A stretch of DNA of 64,000 nucleotides from Chrysaora quinquecirrha (lineage: Eukaryota > Cnidaria > Scyphozoa > Semaeostomeae > Pelagiidae). The stretch covers positions 7,504,468-7,568,467 of the forward strand of contig JACTAT010000032.1 of assembly GCA_014526335.1 (NCBI GenBank), written 5' to 3'. Below, in pieces: positions 36,552-48,500 of the stretch. Numbering within the stretch: the first letter of the stretch is position 1; each line of letters starts with the position of its first letter. Made by a program: the position numbers and the translations under genes. The notes below the pieces were generated by a model, which saw only the letters and a program-made list of their open reading frames with translations, was not told the origin of the DNA and searched no databases.

Positions 36552-39500
36552 ATCGACAATAGCAGAAAGGGTATTGAATTGTTTAGGATGCAAAGCAACT
36601 TCTTGCCTTTCAACCAGCCAGTCACACCAAAGCTGGCAATGTTTATCCCAAATATACTAAGGCAGAAGAAATAATGAATCAACTTATCAATTTATATGAT
36701 TTGATTTTCCTTAGAGGATGGTGACAATTTGAAGCTGTGCGGAAACTGTAGGTCTAGACGACGATAATTAAGATGTCAGCAGAACAAGAGAAAGAAGAAG
36801 AAGATGAAAGTAAGAAGATGGAGAAGAAGAAGCAAAAGGAGAGAAAAGGAGAAGAAGAAGAACGAGAAGAAGAAGAAAAGGGAAAAGACTAAGTAGGAGA
36901 AGGACGAGAAGAAGAAAAAGAAGGGGACGAAGAAAAAGATGAAGAAGAAGAAGAAGAAGAAGAGGAAAGGGAAGCAGAGAAAGTGGGAGAAGAAAGAAGA
37001 GAAAAGAATGTAGAAGACGTAGGAGAAGAGGAAAAAGAAGACTCGAAAGAAGATGAAGCAGTAAGAGAAAGAGAAGAAGAAGAAAAGAGGAAGAAGAAGA
37101 AGCAGAACACGAGGAAAAAAGAAGAATAAGGGTAGCAGACAAATTGGAAGAAGAAAGGAAAGGAGAGGACAAAGAAGACGTAGGATTGATTATTTATTAC
37201 GAATAAAGAGATAAAGAAGAAGAAAAGAAGAAGAAGAAGAATGAGGAGAACAAGAGGAAGAAGGTAAACGAGGAGAAGTAGTTCGAGGAGGAGAAAAAGA
37301 GGAAGACGAAGCAGTAGGGATAACAGAAAAAGAAGAAGAACAAGAGGAAGAAGAAGAGACAGAAGACAAGGAAAGAGAAGGGGTTGCAGATGAAGTAGGA
37401 GAAGAAGGAGAGGAAGAAGAAGTAGGAGGAGGAAAAGATGAGGAAGTATACCTAAGGGGAGGAGACGAAGAAGCAGAAGAAGAGATAAAAGAAGAAGGGG
37501 GTAGCAGACAAACTGGAGAAGGAGAAAGAGAAAAAGAGGAAGAAGAAGAAGAAGGAGGAGGAGGAGGAGTAGAAGAAGAAGAAAAAGTAGGAGAAGAAAA
37601 CAAAAAGAAGGCAAAGAGGAATAAGAAGAAGTGGATGAGGAAAAGGAAGAAGAAGTAAACGAAGAAGGCGAAGAAGAAGAAGTAAAAGGAGAAAAGGGGG
37701 AGAAAATGGAGGAGAAGCAAAGAAAGGTGAAGATGAGGAAGAAAGAGACGCAGAAAAAGAAGAGTCAGGGGGAGTAGAAAGAAGAAGAAGAATAAAAACA
37801 GACAGGAGAAAAACAGGCGCAAGAAGAAATGGAATGAAAAAAGGAAAAGATAAAACATTTAATTTTGGGTTGGGGCTGAAATGATTCCTTCAATGGACGT
37901 GATATTAAAAAAGTAGCTAAAGGATTTCAAACGAAGCTACTTGGCTAATTGATTTGATTACCTTTGAAACAAGAAGTAAAAGTCGCATCTCTTTGACGTA
38001 TAATCTGAAATTTCCCAAATTCGACAGAATGAACTCAATAAATTTTTCAATCAAAGAATCGTTGGATTGCTAAAAAATAAAATCGATGAAAAGAAAAATA
38101 AATAATCTGTTAAAGGGTGATAATTAGGAAGCCAGGCTCCCACAAGAACGTAAGGGCGTCGGTAACATTCGGCGACAGTCTGCGTAGCTCGCTCGATTTT
38201 GATGGAAACAATTTTTTTGCCACCATTGCGACTGCGCATGCTCCGACTCTTCTGATTCCAAACAAGAACCCAACAATTTAACAAACCAGCAACAACAGAT
38301 TTTCAAAATACTTCAGGTGCGGAAAGAAGTAATGATAGGTAATCTTCATAACCAGGTAGACCCATAATTTAAGGGAATAGACTTGCATAAAATAAGGTGA
38401 AATGCATGAAAGAAGATCTTTAGAATTCCTACGCAAAAGGCAATTTAGCTATTCTTTTCTTGTCAAATTCTGATTGATGTGCTTAATCTTCTGTTATACA
38501 CTATTATGCACATGGGAGGGGGTTTCTTTGATCAAGATTATATGAATAAGCTTGATAGTGAAGTCCATTTGAATCAAATACCTTAGATAACAAAAGTAGC
38601 GACTTCCATTTGGGAAAATATAAGTCTTAAAATGTTGAAATATAAATTTTGTTTAAGAGAATATGATCTTACCACAACGGACAAGACAACAGAACTTAGT
38701 TTGCCATGATCCAAGCGGCCTAATTTCTTTAACATGCCCTCCATAATGATGCTAAGCTACAGAAACAAATAAAAAATCATTAGGATAAAGAGAATACAAT
38801 TACAACCGCCTGAAAGCCCAGATTCCATACTTAAAAGCACAATCAATGCTGCTAATTAAAGGGGGTCAGGAACGCTCAAGAAAACAGACTTCCTTCTCTG
38901 TTGGTACGGAAACCCAACGTGACATAAACCAGATCCCTTCATAAATTAATAACTAACAGAATGAAGGCTAGGCCATCACATCGCTTTTTCAGGGGGATCG
39001 AGGGCTCAGAATAAACGTGGAAGGTTAAGGAGACTGCCAAGGCAGTAGTTACCTAGTGTCCTCGAGGGACAGACTGCCAAGGCAGTAGTTACCTAGTGTC
39101 CTCGAGGGACAGACTGCCAAGGCAGTAGTTACCTAGTGTCCTCGAGGGACAGACTGCCAAGGCAGTAGTTACCTAGTGTCCTCGAGGGACAGACTACCAA
39201 GGCAGTAGTTACCTAGTGTCCTCGAGGGACAGACTGCCAAGGCAGTAGTTACCTAGTGTCCTCGAGGGACAGACTGCCAAGGCAGTAGTTACCTAGTGTC
39301 CTCGAGGGACAGACTGCCAAGGCAGTAGTTACCTAGTGTCCTCGAGGGACAGACTGCCAAGGCAGTAGTTACCTAGTGTCCTCGAGGGACAGACTGCCAA
39401 GGCAGTAGTTACCTAGTGTCCTCGAGGGACAGACTGCCAAGGCAGTGGTTACCTAGTGTCCTCGAGGGACAGACTGCCAAGGCAGTAGTTACCTAGTGTC

Positions 39501-42500
39501 CTCGAGGGACAGACTGCCAAGGCAGTAGTTACCTAGTGTCCTCGAGGGACAGACTGCCAAGGCAGTAGTTACCTAGTGTCCTCGAGGGACAGACCGCCAA
39601 GGCAGTAGTTACCTAGTGTCCTCGAGGGACAGACTGCCAAGGCAGTAGTTACCTAGTGTCCTCGAGGGACAGACTGCCAAGGCAGTAGTTACCTAGTGTC
39701 CTCGAGGGACAGACTGCCAAGGCAGTAGTTACCTAGTGTCCTCGAGGGACAGACTGCCAAGGCAGTAGTTACCTAGTGTCCTCGAGGGACAGACTGCCAA
39801 GGCAGTAGTTACCTAGTGTCCTCGAGGGACAGACTTTACCTAATCTCCACAGGGAACAAACTGCGCAAGGCGGTAGTTACCTAGTGTCCTCGAGGGACAG
39901 ACTGTCAAGGCAATAGTTACCTAGTGTCCTCGAGGGACAGACTGCCAAGGCAGTAGTTACCTAGTGTCCTCGAGGGACAGACTACCAAGGCAGTAGTTAC
40001 CTAGTGTCCTCGAGGGGACAGACTGCCAAGGCAGTAGTTACCTAGTGTCCTCGAGGGACAGACTGCCAAGGCAGTAGTTACCTAGTGTCCTCGAGGGACA
40101 GACTGCCAAGGCAGTAGTAACCTAGTGTCCTCGAGGGACAGACTGCCAAGGCAGTAGTTACCTAGTGTCCTCGAGGGACAGACTGCCAAGGCAGTAGTTA
40201 CCTAGTGTCCTCGAGGGACAGACTGCCAAGGCAGTAGTAACCTAGTGTCCTCGAGGGACAGACTGCCAAGGCAGTAGTTACCTAGTGTCCTCGAGGGACA
40301 GACTGCCAAGGCAGTAGTTACCTAGTGTCCTCGAGGGACAGACTACCAAGGCAGTAGTTACCTAGTGTCCTCGAGGGACAGACTGCCAAGGCAGTAGTTA
40401 CCTAGTGTCCTCGAGGGACAGACTGCCAAGGCAGTAGTTACCTAGTGTCCCCGAGGGACAGACTGCCAAGGCAGTAGTTACCTAGTGTCCTCGAGGGACA
40501 GACTGCCAAGGCAGTAGTTACCTAGTGTCCTCGAGGGACAGACTGCCAAGGCAGTAGTTACCTAGTGTCCTCGAGGGACAGACTAAAGGCAGTAGTTACC
40601 TAGTGTCCTCGAGGGACAGACTGCCAAGGCAGTAGTTACCTAGTGTCCTCGAGGGACAGACTGCCAAGGCAGTAGTTACCTAGTGTCCTCGAGGGACAGA
40701 CTGCCAAGGCAGTAGTTACCTAGTGTCCTCGAGGGACAGACTGCCAAGGCAGTAGTTACCTAGTGTCCTCGAGGGACAGACTGCCAAGGCAGTAGTTACC
40801 TAGTGTCCTCGAGGGACAGACTACCAAGGCAGTAGTTACCTAGTGTCCTCGAGGGACAGACTGCCAAGGCAGTAGTTACCTAGTGTCCTCGAGGGACAGA
40901 CTGCCAAGGCAGTAGTTACCTAGTGTCCTCGAGGGACAGACTACCAAGGCAGTAGTTACCTTGTGTCCTCGAGGGACAGACTGCCAAGGCAGTAGTTACC
41001 TAGTGTCCTCGAGGGAAAGACTGTTTGAAGCAGTAGTTACCTAGTGTCCTTGGGGGATGGCCTTCTTGAGGGCAGTAGTTAGCTAGTGTAGGGACAGACT
41101 GCCAAGGCAGTAGTTACCTAGTGTCCTCGAGGGACAGACTACCAAGGCAGTAGTTACCTAGTGTCCTCGAGGGACAGACTGCCAAGGCAGTAGTTACCTA
41201 GTGTCCTCGAGGGACAGACCGCCAAGGCAGTAGTTACCTAGTGTCCTCGAGGGACAGACTGCCAAGGCAGTAGTTACCTAGTGTCCTCGAGGGACAGACT
41301 GCCAAGGCAGTAGTTACCTAGTGTCCTCGAAAGACAGACCGCCAAGGCAGTAGTTACCTAGTGTCCTCGAGGGACAGACCGCCAAGGCAGTAGTTACCTA
41401 GTGTCCTCGAGGGACAGACCGCCAAGGCAGTAGTTACCTAGTGTCCTCGAGGGACAGACTGCCAAGGCAGTAGTTACCTAGTGTCCTCGAGGGACAGACC
41501 GCCAAGGCAGTAGTTACCTAGTGTCCTCGAGGGACAGACTGCCAAGGCAGTAGTTACCTAGTGTCCTCGAAGGACAGACTGCCAAGGCAGTAGTTACCTA
41601 GTGTCCTCGAGGGACAGACCGCCAAGGCAGTAGTTACCTAGTGTCCTCGAGGGACAGACTGCCAAGGCAGTAGTTACCTAGTGTCCTCGAGGGACAGACC
41701 GCCAAGGCAGTAGTTACCTAGTGTCCTCGAGGGACAGACTGCCAAGGCAGTAGTTACCTAGTGTCCTCGAGGGACAGACTGCCAAGGCAGTAGTTACCTA
41801 GTGTCCTCGAAAGACAGACCGCCAAGGCAGTAGTTACCTAGTGTCCTCGAGGGACAGACTGCCAAGGCAGTAGTTACCTAGTGTCCTCGAGGGACAGACT
41901 GCCAAGGCAGTAGTTACCTAGTGTCCTCGAGGGACAGACTGCCAAGGCAGTAGTTACCTAGTGTCCTCGAGGGACAGACCGCCAAGGCAGTAGTTACCTA
42001 GTGTCCTCGAGGGACAGACTGCCAAGGCAGTAGTTACCTAGTGTCCTCGAGGGACAGACTGCCAAGGCAGTAGTTACCTAGTGTCCTCGAAAGACAGACT
42101 GCCAAGGCAGTAGTTACCTAGTGTCCTTGAGGGACAGACCGCCAAGGCAGTAGTTACCTAGTGTCCTCGAGGGACAGACCGCCAAGGCAGTAGTTACCTA
42201 GTGTCCTCGAGGGACAGACTGCCAAGGCAGTAGTTACCTAGTGTCCTCGAGGAACAGACTGCCAAGGCAGTAGTTACCTAGTGTCCTCGAAGGACAGACT
42301 GCCAAGGCAGTAGTTACCTAGTGTCCTCGAGGGACAGACCGCCAAGGCAGTAGATACCTAGTGTCCTCGAGGGACGAACTACGCAAGGCAGTATTATTAT
42401 TATTATTCTTATTATTAATAATTTATTTACAGTATGTACTAAGAAATAATAGCTAATAGCTAATATTGCTAATTGAAACCTTCTTCTAAGGAAATACAGT

Positions 42501-45500
42501 AAGACAAAAAATTTACAAGGTTTACAAAAATAAGGCAAGGCAGTAGTTACCTAGTGTCCTCGAGGGACAGACTGCCAAGGCAGTAGTTACCTAGTGTCCT
42601 CGAGGTACAGACTGCCAAGGCAGTAGTTACCTAGTGTCCTCGAAGGACAGACTGCCAAGGCAGTAGTTACCTAGTGTCCTCGAGGGGCAGACCGCCAAGG
42701 CAGTAGTTACCTAGTGTCCTCGAGGGACAGACCGCCAAGGCAGTAGTTACCTAGTGTCCTCGAGGGACAGACTGCCAAGGCAGTAGTTACCTAGTGTCCT
42801 CGAGGGACAGACCGCCAAGGCAGTAGTTACCTGGTGTCCTCGAGGGACAGACTGCCAAGGCAGTAGTTACCTAGTGTCCTCGAGGGACAGACCGCCAAGG
42901 CAGTAGTTACCTAGTGTCCTCGAGGGACAGACCGCCAAGGCAGTAGTTACCTAGTGTCCTCGAGGGACAGACTGCCAAGGCAGTAGTTACCTAGTGTCCT
43001 CGAGGTACAGACTGCCAAGGCAGTAGTTACCTAGTGTCCTCGAAGGACAGACTGCCAAGGCAGTAGTTACCTAGTGTCCTCGAGGGACAGACCGCCAAGG
43101 CAGTAGTTACCTAGTGTCCTCGAGGGACAGACCGCCAAGGCAGTAGTTACCTAGTGTCCTCGAGGGACAGACTGCCAAGGCAGTAGTTACCTAGTGTCCT
43201 CGAGAGACAGACCGCCAAGGCAGTAGTTACCTAGTGTCCTCGAGGGACAGACCGCCAAGGCAGTAGTTACCTAGTGTCCTCGAAGGACAGACTGCCAAGG
43301 CAGTAGTTACCTAGTGTCCTCGAGGGACAGACTGCCAAGGCAGTAGTTACCTAGTGTCCTCGAGGGACAGACTGCCAAGGCAGTAGTTACCTAGTGTCCT
43401 CGAGGGACAGACCGCCAAGGCAGTAGTTACCTAGTGTCCTCGAGGGACAGACTGCCAAGGCAGTAGTTACCTAGTGTCCTCGAGGGACAGACTGCCAAGG
43501 CAGTAGTTACCTAGTGTCCTCGAAAGACAGACTGCCAAGGCAGTAGTTACCTAGTGTCCTTGAGGGACAGACCGCCAAGGCAGTAGTTACCTAGTGTCCT
43601 CGAGGGACAGACCGCCAAGGCAGTAGTTACCTAGTGTCCTCGAGGGACAGACTGCCAAGGCAGTAGTTACCTAGTGTCCTCGAGGAACAGACTGCCAAGG
43701 CAGTAGTTACCTAGTGTCCTCGAAGGACAGACTGCCAAGGCAGTAGTTACCTAGTGTCCTCGAGGGACAGACCGCCAAGGCAGTAGATACCTAGTGTCCT
43801 CGAGGGACGAACTACGCAAGGCAGTATTATTATTATTATTCTTATTATTAATAATTTATTTACAGTATGTACTAAGAAATAATAGCTAATAGCTAATATT
43901 GCTAATTGAAACCTTCTTCTAAGGAAATACAGTAAGACAAAAAATTTACAAGGTTTACAAAAATAAGGCAAGGCAGTAGTTACCTAGTGTCCTCGAGGGA
44001 CAGACTGCCAAGGCAGTAGTTACCTAGTGTCCTCGAGGTACAGACTGCCAAGGCAGTAGTTACCTAGTGTCCTCGAGGGACAGACTGCCAAGGCAGTAGT
44101 TACCTAGTGTCCTCGAAGGATAGACCGCCAAGGCAGTAGTTACCTAGTGTCCTCGAGGGACAGACCGCCAAGGCAGTAGTTACCTAGTGTCCTCGAGGGA
44201 CAGACTACCAAGGCAGTAGTTACCTAGTGTCCTCGAGGGACAGACCGCCAAGGCAGTAGTTACCTGGTGTCCTCGAGGGACAGACTGCCAAGGCAGTAGT
44301 TACCTAGTGTCCTCGAGGGACAGACCGCCAAGGCAGTAGTTACCTAGTGTCCTCGAGGGACAGACTGCCAAGGCAGTAGTTACCTAGTGTCCTCGAGGGA
44401 CAGACTGCCAAGGCAGTAGTTACCTAGTGTCCTCGAGGTACAGACTGCCAAGGCAGTAGTTACCTAGTGTCCTCGAGGGACAGACTGCCAAGGCAGTAGT
44501 TACCTAGTGTCCTCGAGGGACAGACTGCCAAGGCAGTAGTTACCTAGTGTCCTCGAGGGACAGACTGCCAAGGCAGTAGTTACCTAGTGTCCTCGAGGGA
44601 CAGACTGCCAAGGCAGTAGTTACCTAGTGTCCTCGAGGGACAGACTGCCAAGGCAGTAGTTACCTAGTGTCCTCGAGGGACAGACTGCCAAGGCAGTAGT
44701 TACCTAGTGTCCTCGAGGGACAGACTGCCAAGGCAGTAGTTACCTAGTGTCCTCGAGGGACAGACCGCCAAGGCAGTAGTTACCTAGTGTCCTCGAGGGA
44801 CAGACTGCCAAGGCAGTAGTTATCTAGTGTCCTCGAGGGACAGACTGCCAAGTCAGTAGTTACCTAGTGTCCTTGAGGGGCAGACTGCCAAGACAGTAGT
44901 TACCTAATGTCCTCGAGGGACGAACTACGCAAGGCAGTATTATTATTATTATTTTTATTATTAATAATTCATTTACAGTATGTACTAAGAAATAATAGCT
45001 AATAGCTAACATTGCTAATTAAGACCTTCTTCTAAGCAAATACAGTAAGACAAACAATTTACAAGGTTTACAAAAATAAGAAGGAAAGAAGTCAATAGCT
45101 GTAATTTAGTCAAGAAACCAACTTGAGGTGTATATGGTGTACATAGTTTGCAACTGCATGTTTCACCTTTCAGCTCTTTATGTGATTTTGAAATTTGGAA
45201 ATAGTTTCAGAAGCTTTGACCTCATCCGCAATTGTGTTCCACAAAAAGCTTCCTATGTAAGATAGACTTTGCGCCCCGTCCGTTTATTTCTTAGCGAAGA
45301 GTACGAAAAACTTACCTTACTTGCAATGTCTTCAGAAACTTTGCTTTCTGCTCGATCTAATACTTCAACAACATTGCTGTGATAACGATACTAGAAATAA
45401 AATAGCTCTTATGTCTAAACAGTCAATAGACCTTTTCAAAGAGGCCTGGTTCGGGCGCGACATTCTTCTGGAAAATGGTAGACATTTCCAGTAAAAGAAT

Positions 45501-48500
45501 CCTCTCCGCGTGCAACAACTGGAATTACGGTCGTTTCAGGAGATCTTGTGCATCAAATTCTTCTTCAAATTCACGTCAACTTCAAATAGAAGTGAAAGAA
45601 AAGCTTCAAACCCCACAATATCTTCTCAAGGAGACATTAAATGAATTATTTTCCTGCTTGTGAGTTGCTTGTATCTTGCTTCCTGATCTTCTGCAACATC
45701 TGCAAACATTTTCAACATTCATCGTTGCAGATTCCTTTACCCTCTCTTTTCTTTCAATTATTCGTGGGTTGGGAGCAAAATTTGCTGATCTACCTCTCAT
45801 GAAACGATCGCACTTCTAGTCGTTTCATATGGAGAGTATTCTCTTACTGGAAATGTCTACCATTTTCCAGAAAAATGTCGTCCCCGACCCATGCCTCTTT
45901 GAAAAGGTCTGTTAAAGCTTCTACTTAGAGTTTCAAATATAAAGACTGACAATAAATTCATCCTAATAAATCATAGGTCATATAGATATACAATCGCATT
46001 ACCTCTTCAAGAATAGCGTTTTCATCTGTACACAAATGCTCTGACTAAAAGAAAAGTTTATCCTTAATTCCTTCAGTTTTTTACAACGTTGACTTATGCA
46101 AGTAAGATGGAGAAAAGTAGAAGAAGATGAAGAACAAGGACAAGAAGAAGAAGGAGAAAAGAAGAAAAAGAAAGAGAGGAAGAAGAAGGAGGAGAAAAAG
46201 AAGAAGACAAAGAAGAAGAAGAAGAAGAAGAAGAAAGAGAAGAGGGAGAACAAGGAGAACAAGGAGAAGACTAAAGAGATGAAGAAGAAGAGGAAGACAA
46301 AGAAGATGATGATGAAAAAGAAGAACAAGAAGGAGAAGAAGAAGAAAGAGAAGAATACAAGGAAGAAGATGAAGAAAAAGAAGCAAAAGGAGAAGGATGA
46401 CAGGTATAAAGAGAAAAAGAAAAAAAGATAAGACAAAGAAGAAGGTGATGACAAAGAAAAAGAAGAAGGAGAAGGATAAAGAGATGAAGAAGAAGAAGAA
46501 CAAGATGAAGAAGCAGAAGAAGAAGAAGAAGACCACAAAGGAGACGAAGAAGACAAAAAAGAGAAGAAGAAGAAGAAGAAGAAAACAAAGAAGAAGACCA
46601 CAAAGAAGAATAAGATGCACCAGGTGTGTGGAGGATGGAGTTGAAATGTTACCTGAGCTCTAGCACTTGATAAAACATTTAACATGACACAGATTTCTCT
46701 CTCAACGATGTATCTATAATCTACTTTGATCTCTTTTAAGCAAATGTCTGCAGCCTGTAGAACCCTGGGGAGAAAATTTTTACTATTGAATCATTCAACG
46801 AACAAGCAAAGTAATCACTGAATCAGACAAGAATAAAGAACAAAAGCAATGATTATTTAGTAGACTGTGACCAGGACGGGTTGTGAAATCTAATTTATGG
46901 CAATTTCTCAATTTAGCACCCTCCTTCGAATAAGTGCCGTTATAGGATTGAGCTGCACATTAGACTGATGTGCATACTCTTAAAAAGAGGAATCCATACA
47001 CATATTCTAGAAGCAAAAAGAGACAAGCTATCATAACAACATCTGAGTGTTTAGTAATGTATAAGAGAAGCATTAATTAAAGGAAGACAAGCTCGATACG
47101 TTTGACATTAGCCCTAAAGGGAGATTCATAGCAAACTGGTCAGGTGAATAGCTTTCAAGAATATTCAAGCCAGTAGAAGTTCTAAGGATGTGGGAAATAT
47201 AGAATGGGGGGACACAGTTAATGTTTTTGGAAGCACAATGTTGATGGAGGTGAAGATGTATTTAGTGACAATCGCAAGGAACGCCGTAGTATGTAAACTA
47301 ATCGACACCTCCAACCTGGATGTGACGCTACCACAGCTTGGGTTCGAACCCCGACCTTGCTGAGCTTCCGGCAAAAGGAGCAAACTGGGACCTTGCTGAG
47401 CTTCGGGCAAAAGGAGCAAACTGGATCAAGCCACGACGCCTAAGCATCTTCATGAAGCACAAGCCAAAAAAACTGAATAACGGAAGCAACAGAGCTGAAA
47501 AATTACTTGAGCAAACCATAATTCATTTTTTGCAAATTTAGTGAACAGCTACCTTTTTGTAACAGCCTCGATCATGTCAGACGCCATTAACTTCAAACGG
47601 AGGTTCAGATGATTAGCAAAGTCTTCATCTGGCCAATGAAGATCCCGAATGAATGACTGAAGTGACTGTAGTTTCCAGAATACTTCTTCAGACGCTGCAC
47701 ACCCAAGACTGAAGCAACAAGATTAAGCGAAATGTTAATTGGGAATAGTGAACTAGTTTGCAAGTAAATTTAAGCAAGTAAATAGTTAATTGTCAGTCAT
47801 GAGTCAGTCAGACAGACAGACAAACAGTCAGTCAGTCAGTCAGTCAGTCAGTCAGTCAGTCAGTCAGTCAGTCAGTCAGTCAGTCAGTCAGTCAGTCAGT
47901 CAGTCAGTCAGTCAGTCAGTCAGTCAGTCAGTCAGTCAGTCAGTCAGTCAGTCAGTCAGTCAGTCAGTCAGTCAGTCAGTCAGTCAGTCAGTCAGTCAGT
48001 CAGTCAGTCAGTCAGTCAGTCAGTCAGTCAGTCAGTCAGTCAGTCAGTCAGTCAGTCAGTCAGTCAGTCAGTCAGTCAGTTATTCAGAAAATATATCTCA
48101 AAGAGCTTACCCAACTTCTGTCCAAGTTTCTTTGCCGAATGTCTTGTCCAATGATTTAGCAATCGAAGATTCCATTAGATCAATATATCTGATCACAAGT
48201 GGTGCAAATTTGTCTCTCAAATGGGCGTGAAACTTTCCAGCGCATAAAGAAGCTGAAAAAAGAATATTCAGTTCTGTTTCTTGAAGATCATGTGTAGCTG
48301 TTTAAAAACAAAAGCTGTAAGATACTTGAAAGGTGAATTTAGAGTCCACAAACTATTTGACTCAATATTTAGAGTCCCCAAAACATTAGGCTAAATATTT
48401 TAGGGTCACCAAAAGAATACTGGCATAAACCCAGCATTGAAAGGGGCGCCAAACATAGGAGGATGATTGGCTAAGAGTAACTAAGTCGGAATGTTTATCC

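Larger units (their letters stand above)
39031..44939 (+). repeat. 40-bp minisatellite array, ~140 copies, in CADPS intron 25
   Basis: Unit AGACTGCCAAGGCAGTAGTT + ACCTAGTGTCCTCGAGGGAC, head to tail with few changes (mostly GACTGCC/GACCGCC and GAGGG/GAAGG). CTGCC-AA-GGCAG can form a small hairpin and CCTCGAGG is a palindrome. Broken at 39,834 and 41,018 by degenerate units and at 42,375 and 43,808 by LINE 3' ends. Confidence 0.97.

Noticed and set aside
36768..37858. Leu/Ser/Phe-rich ORFs up to 241 aa (also at 46.1, 48.8 and 57.5 kb)
   Set aside because: Readings of purine tracts with no stop-forming composition; all are inside CADPS introns.
38051..38306. Possible extra CADPS exon between exons 26 and 27
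   Set aside because: The two overlapping ORFs show no CAPS similarity, and exons 26 and 27 already join in phase.
42314..43971. Two identical 74-aa minus-strand ORFs
   Set aside because: They run from the 40-bp array into the trapped LINE 3' UTR and are identical only because the segment is duplicated.
39031..44939. CRISPR-like regular repeats
   Set aside because: Units are directly contiguous with no unique spacers, in an animal gene intron; this is a minisatellite.
47790..48230. 146-aa ORF with (SQSV)n
   Set aside because: A (CAGT)n microsatellite reading into the antisense of CADPS exon 21.
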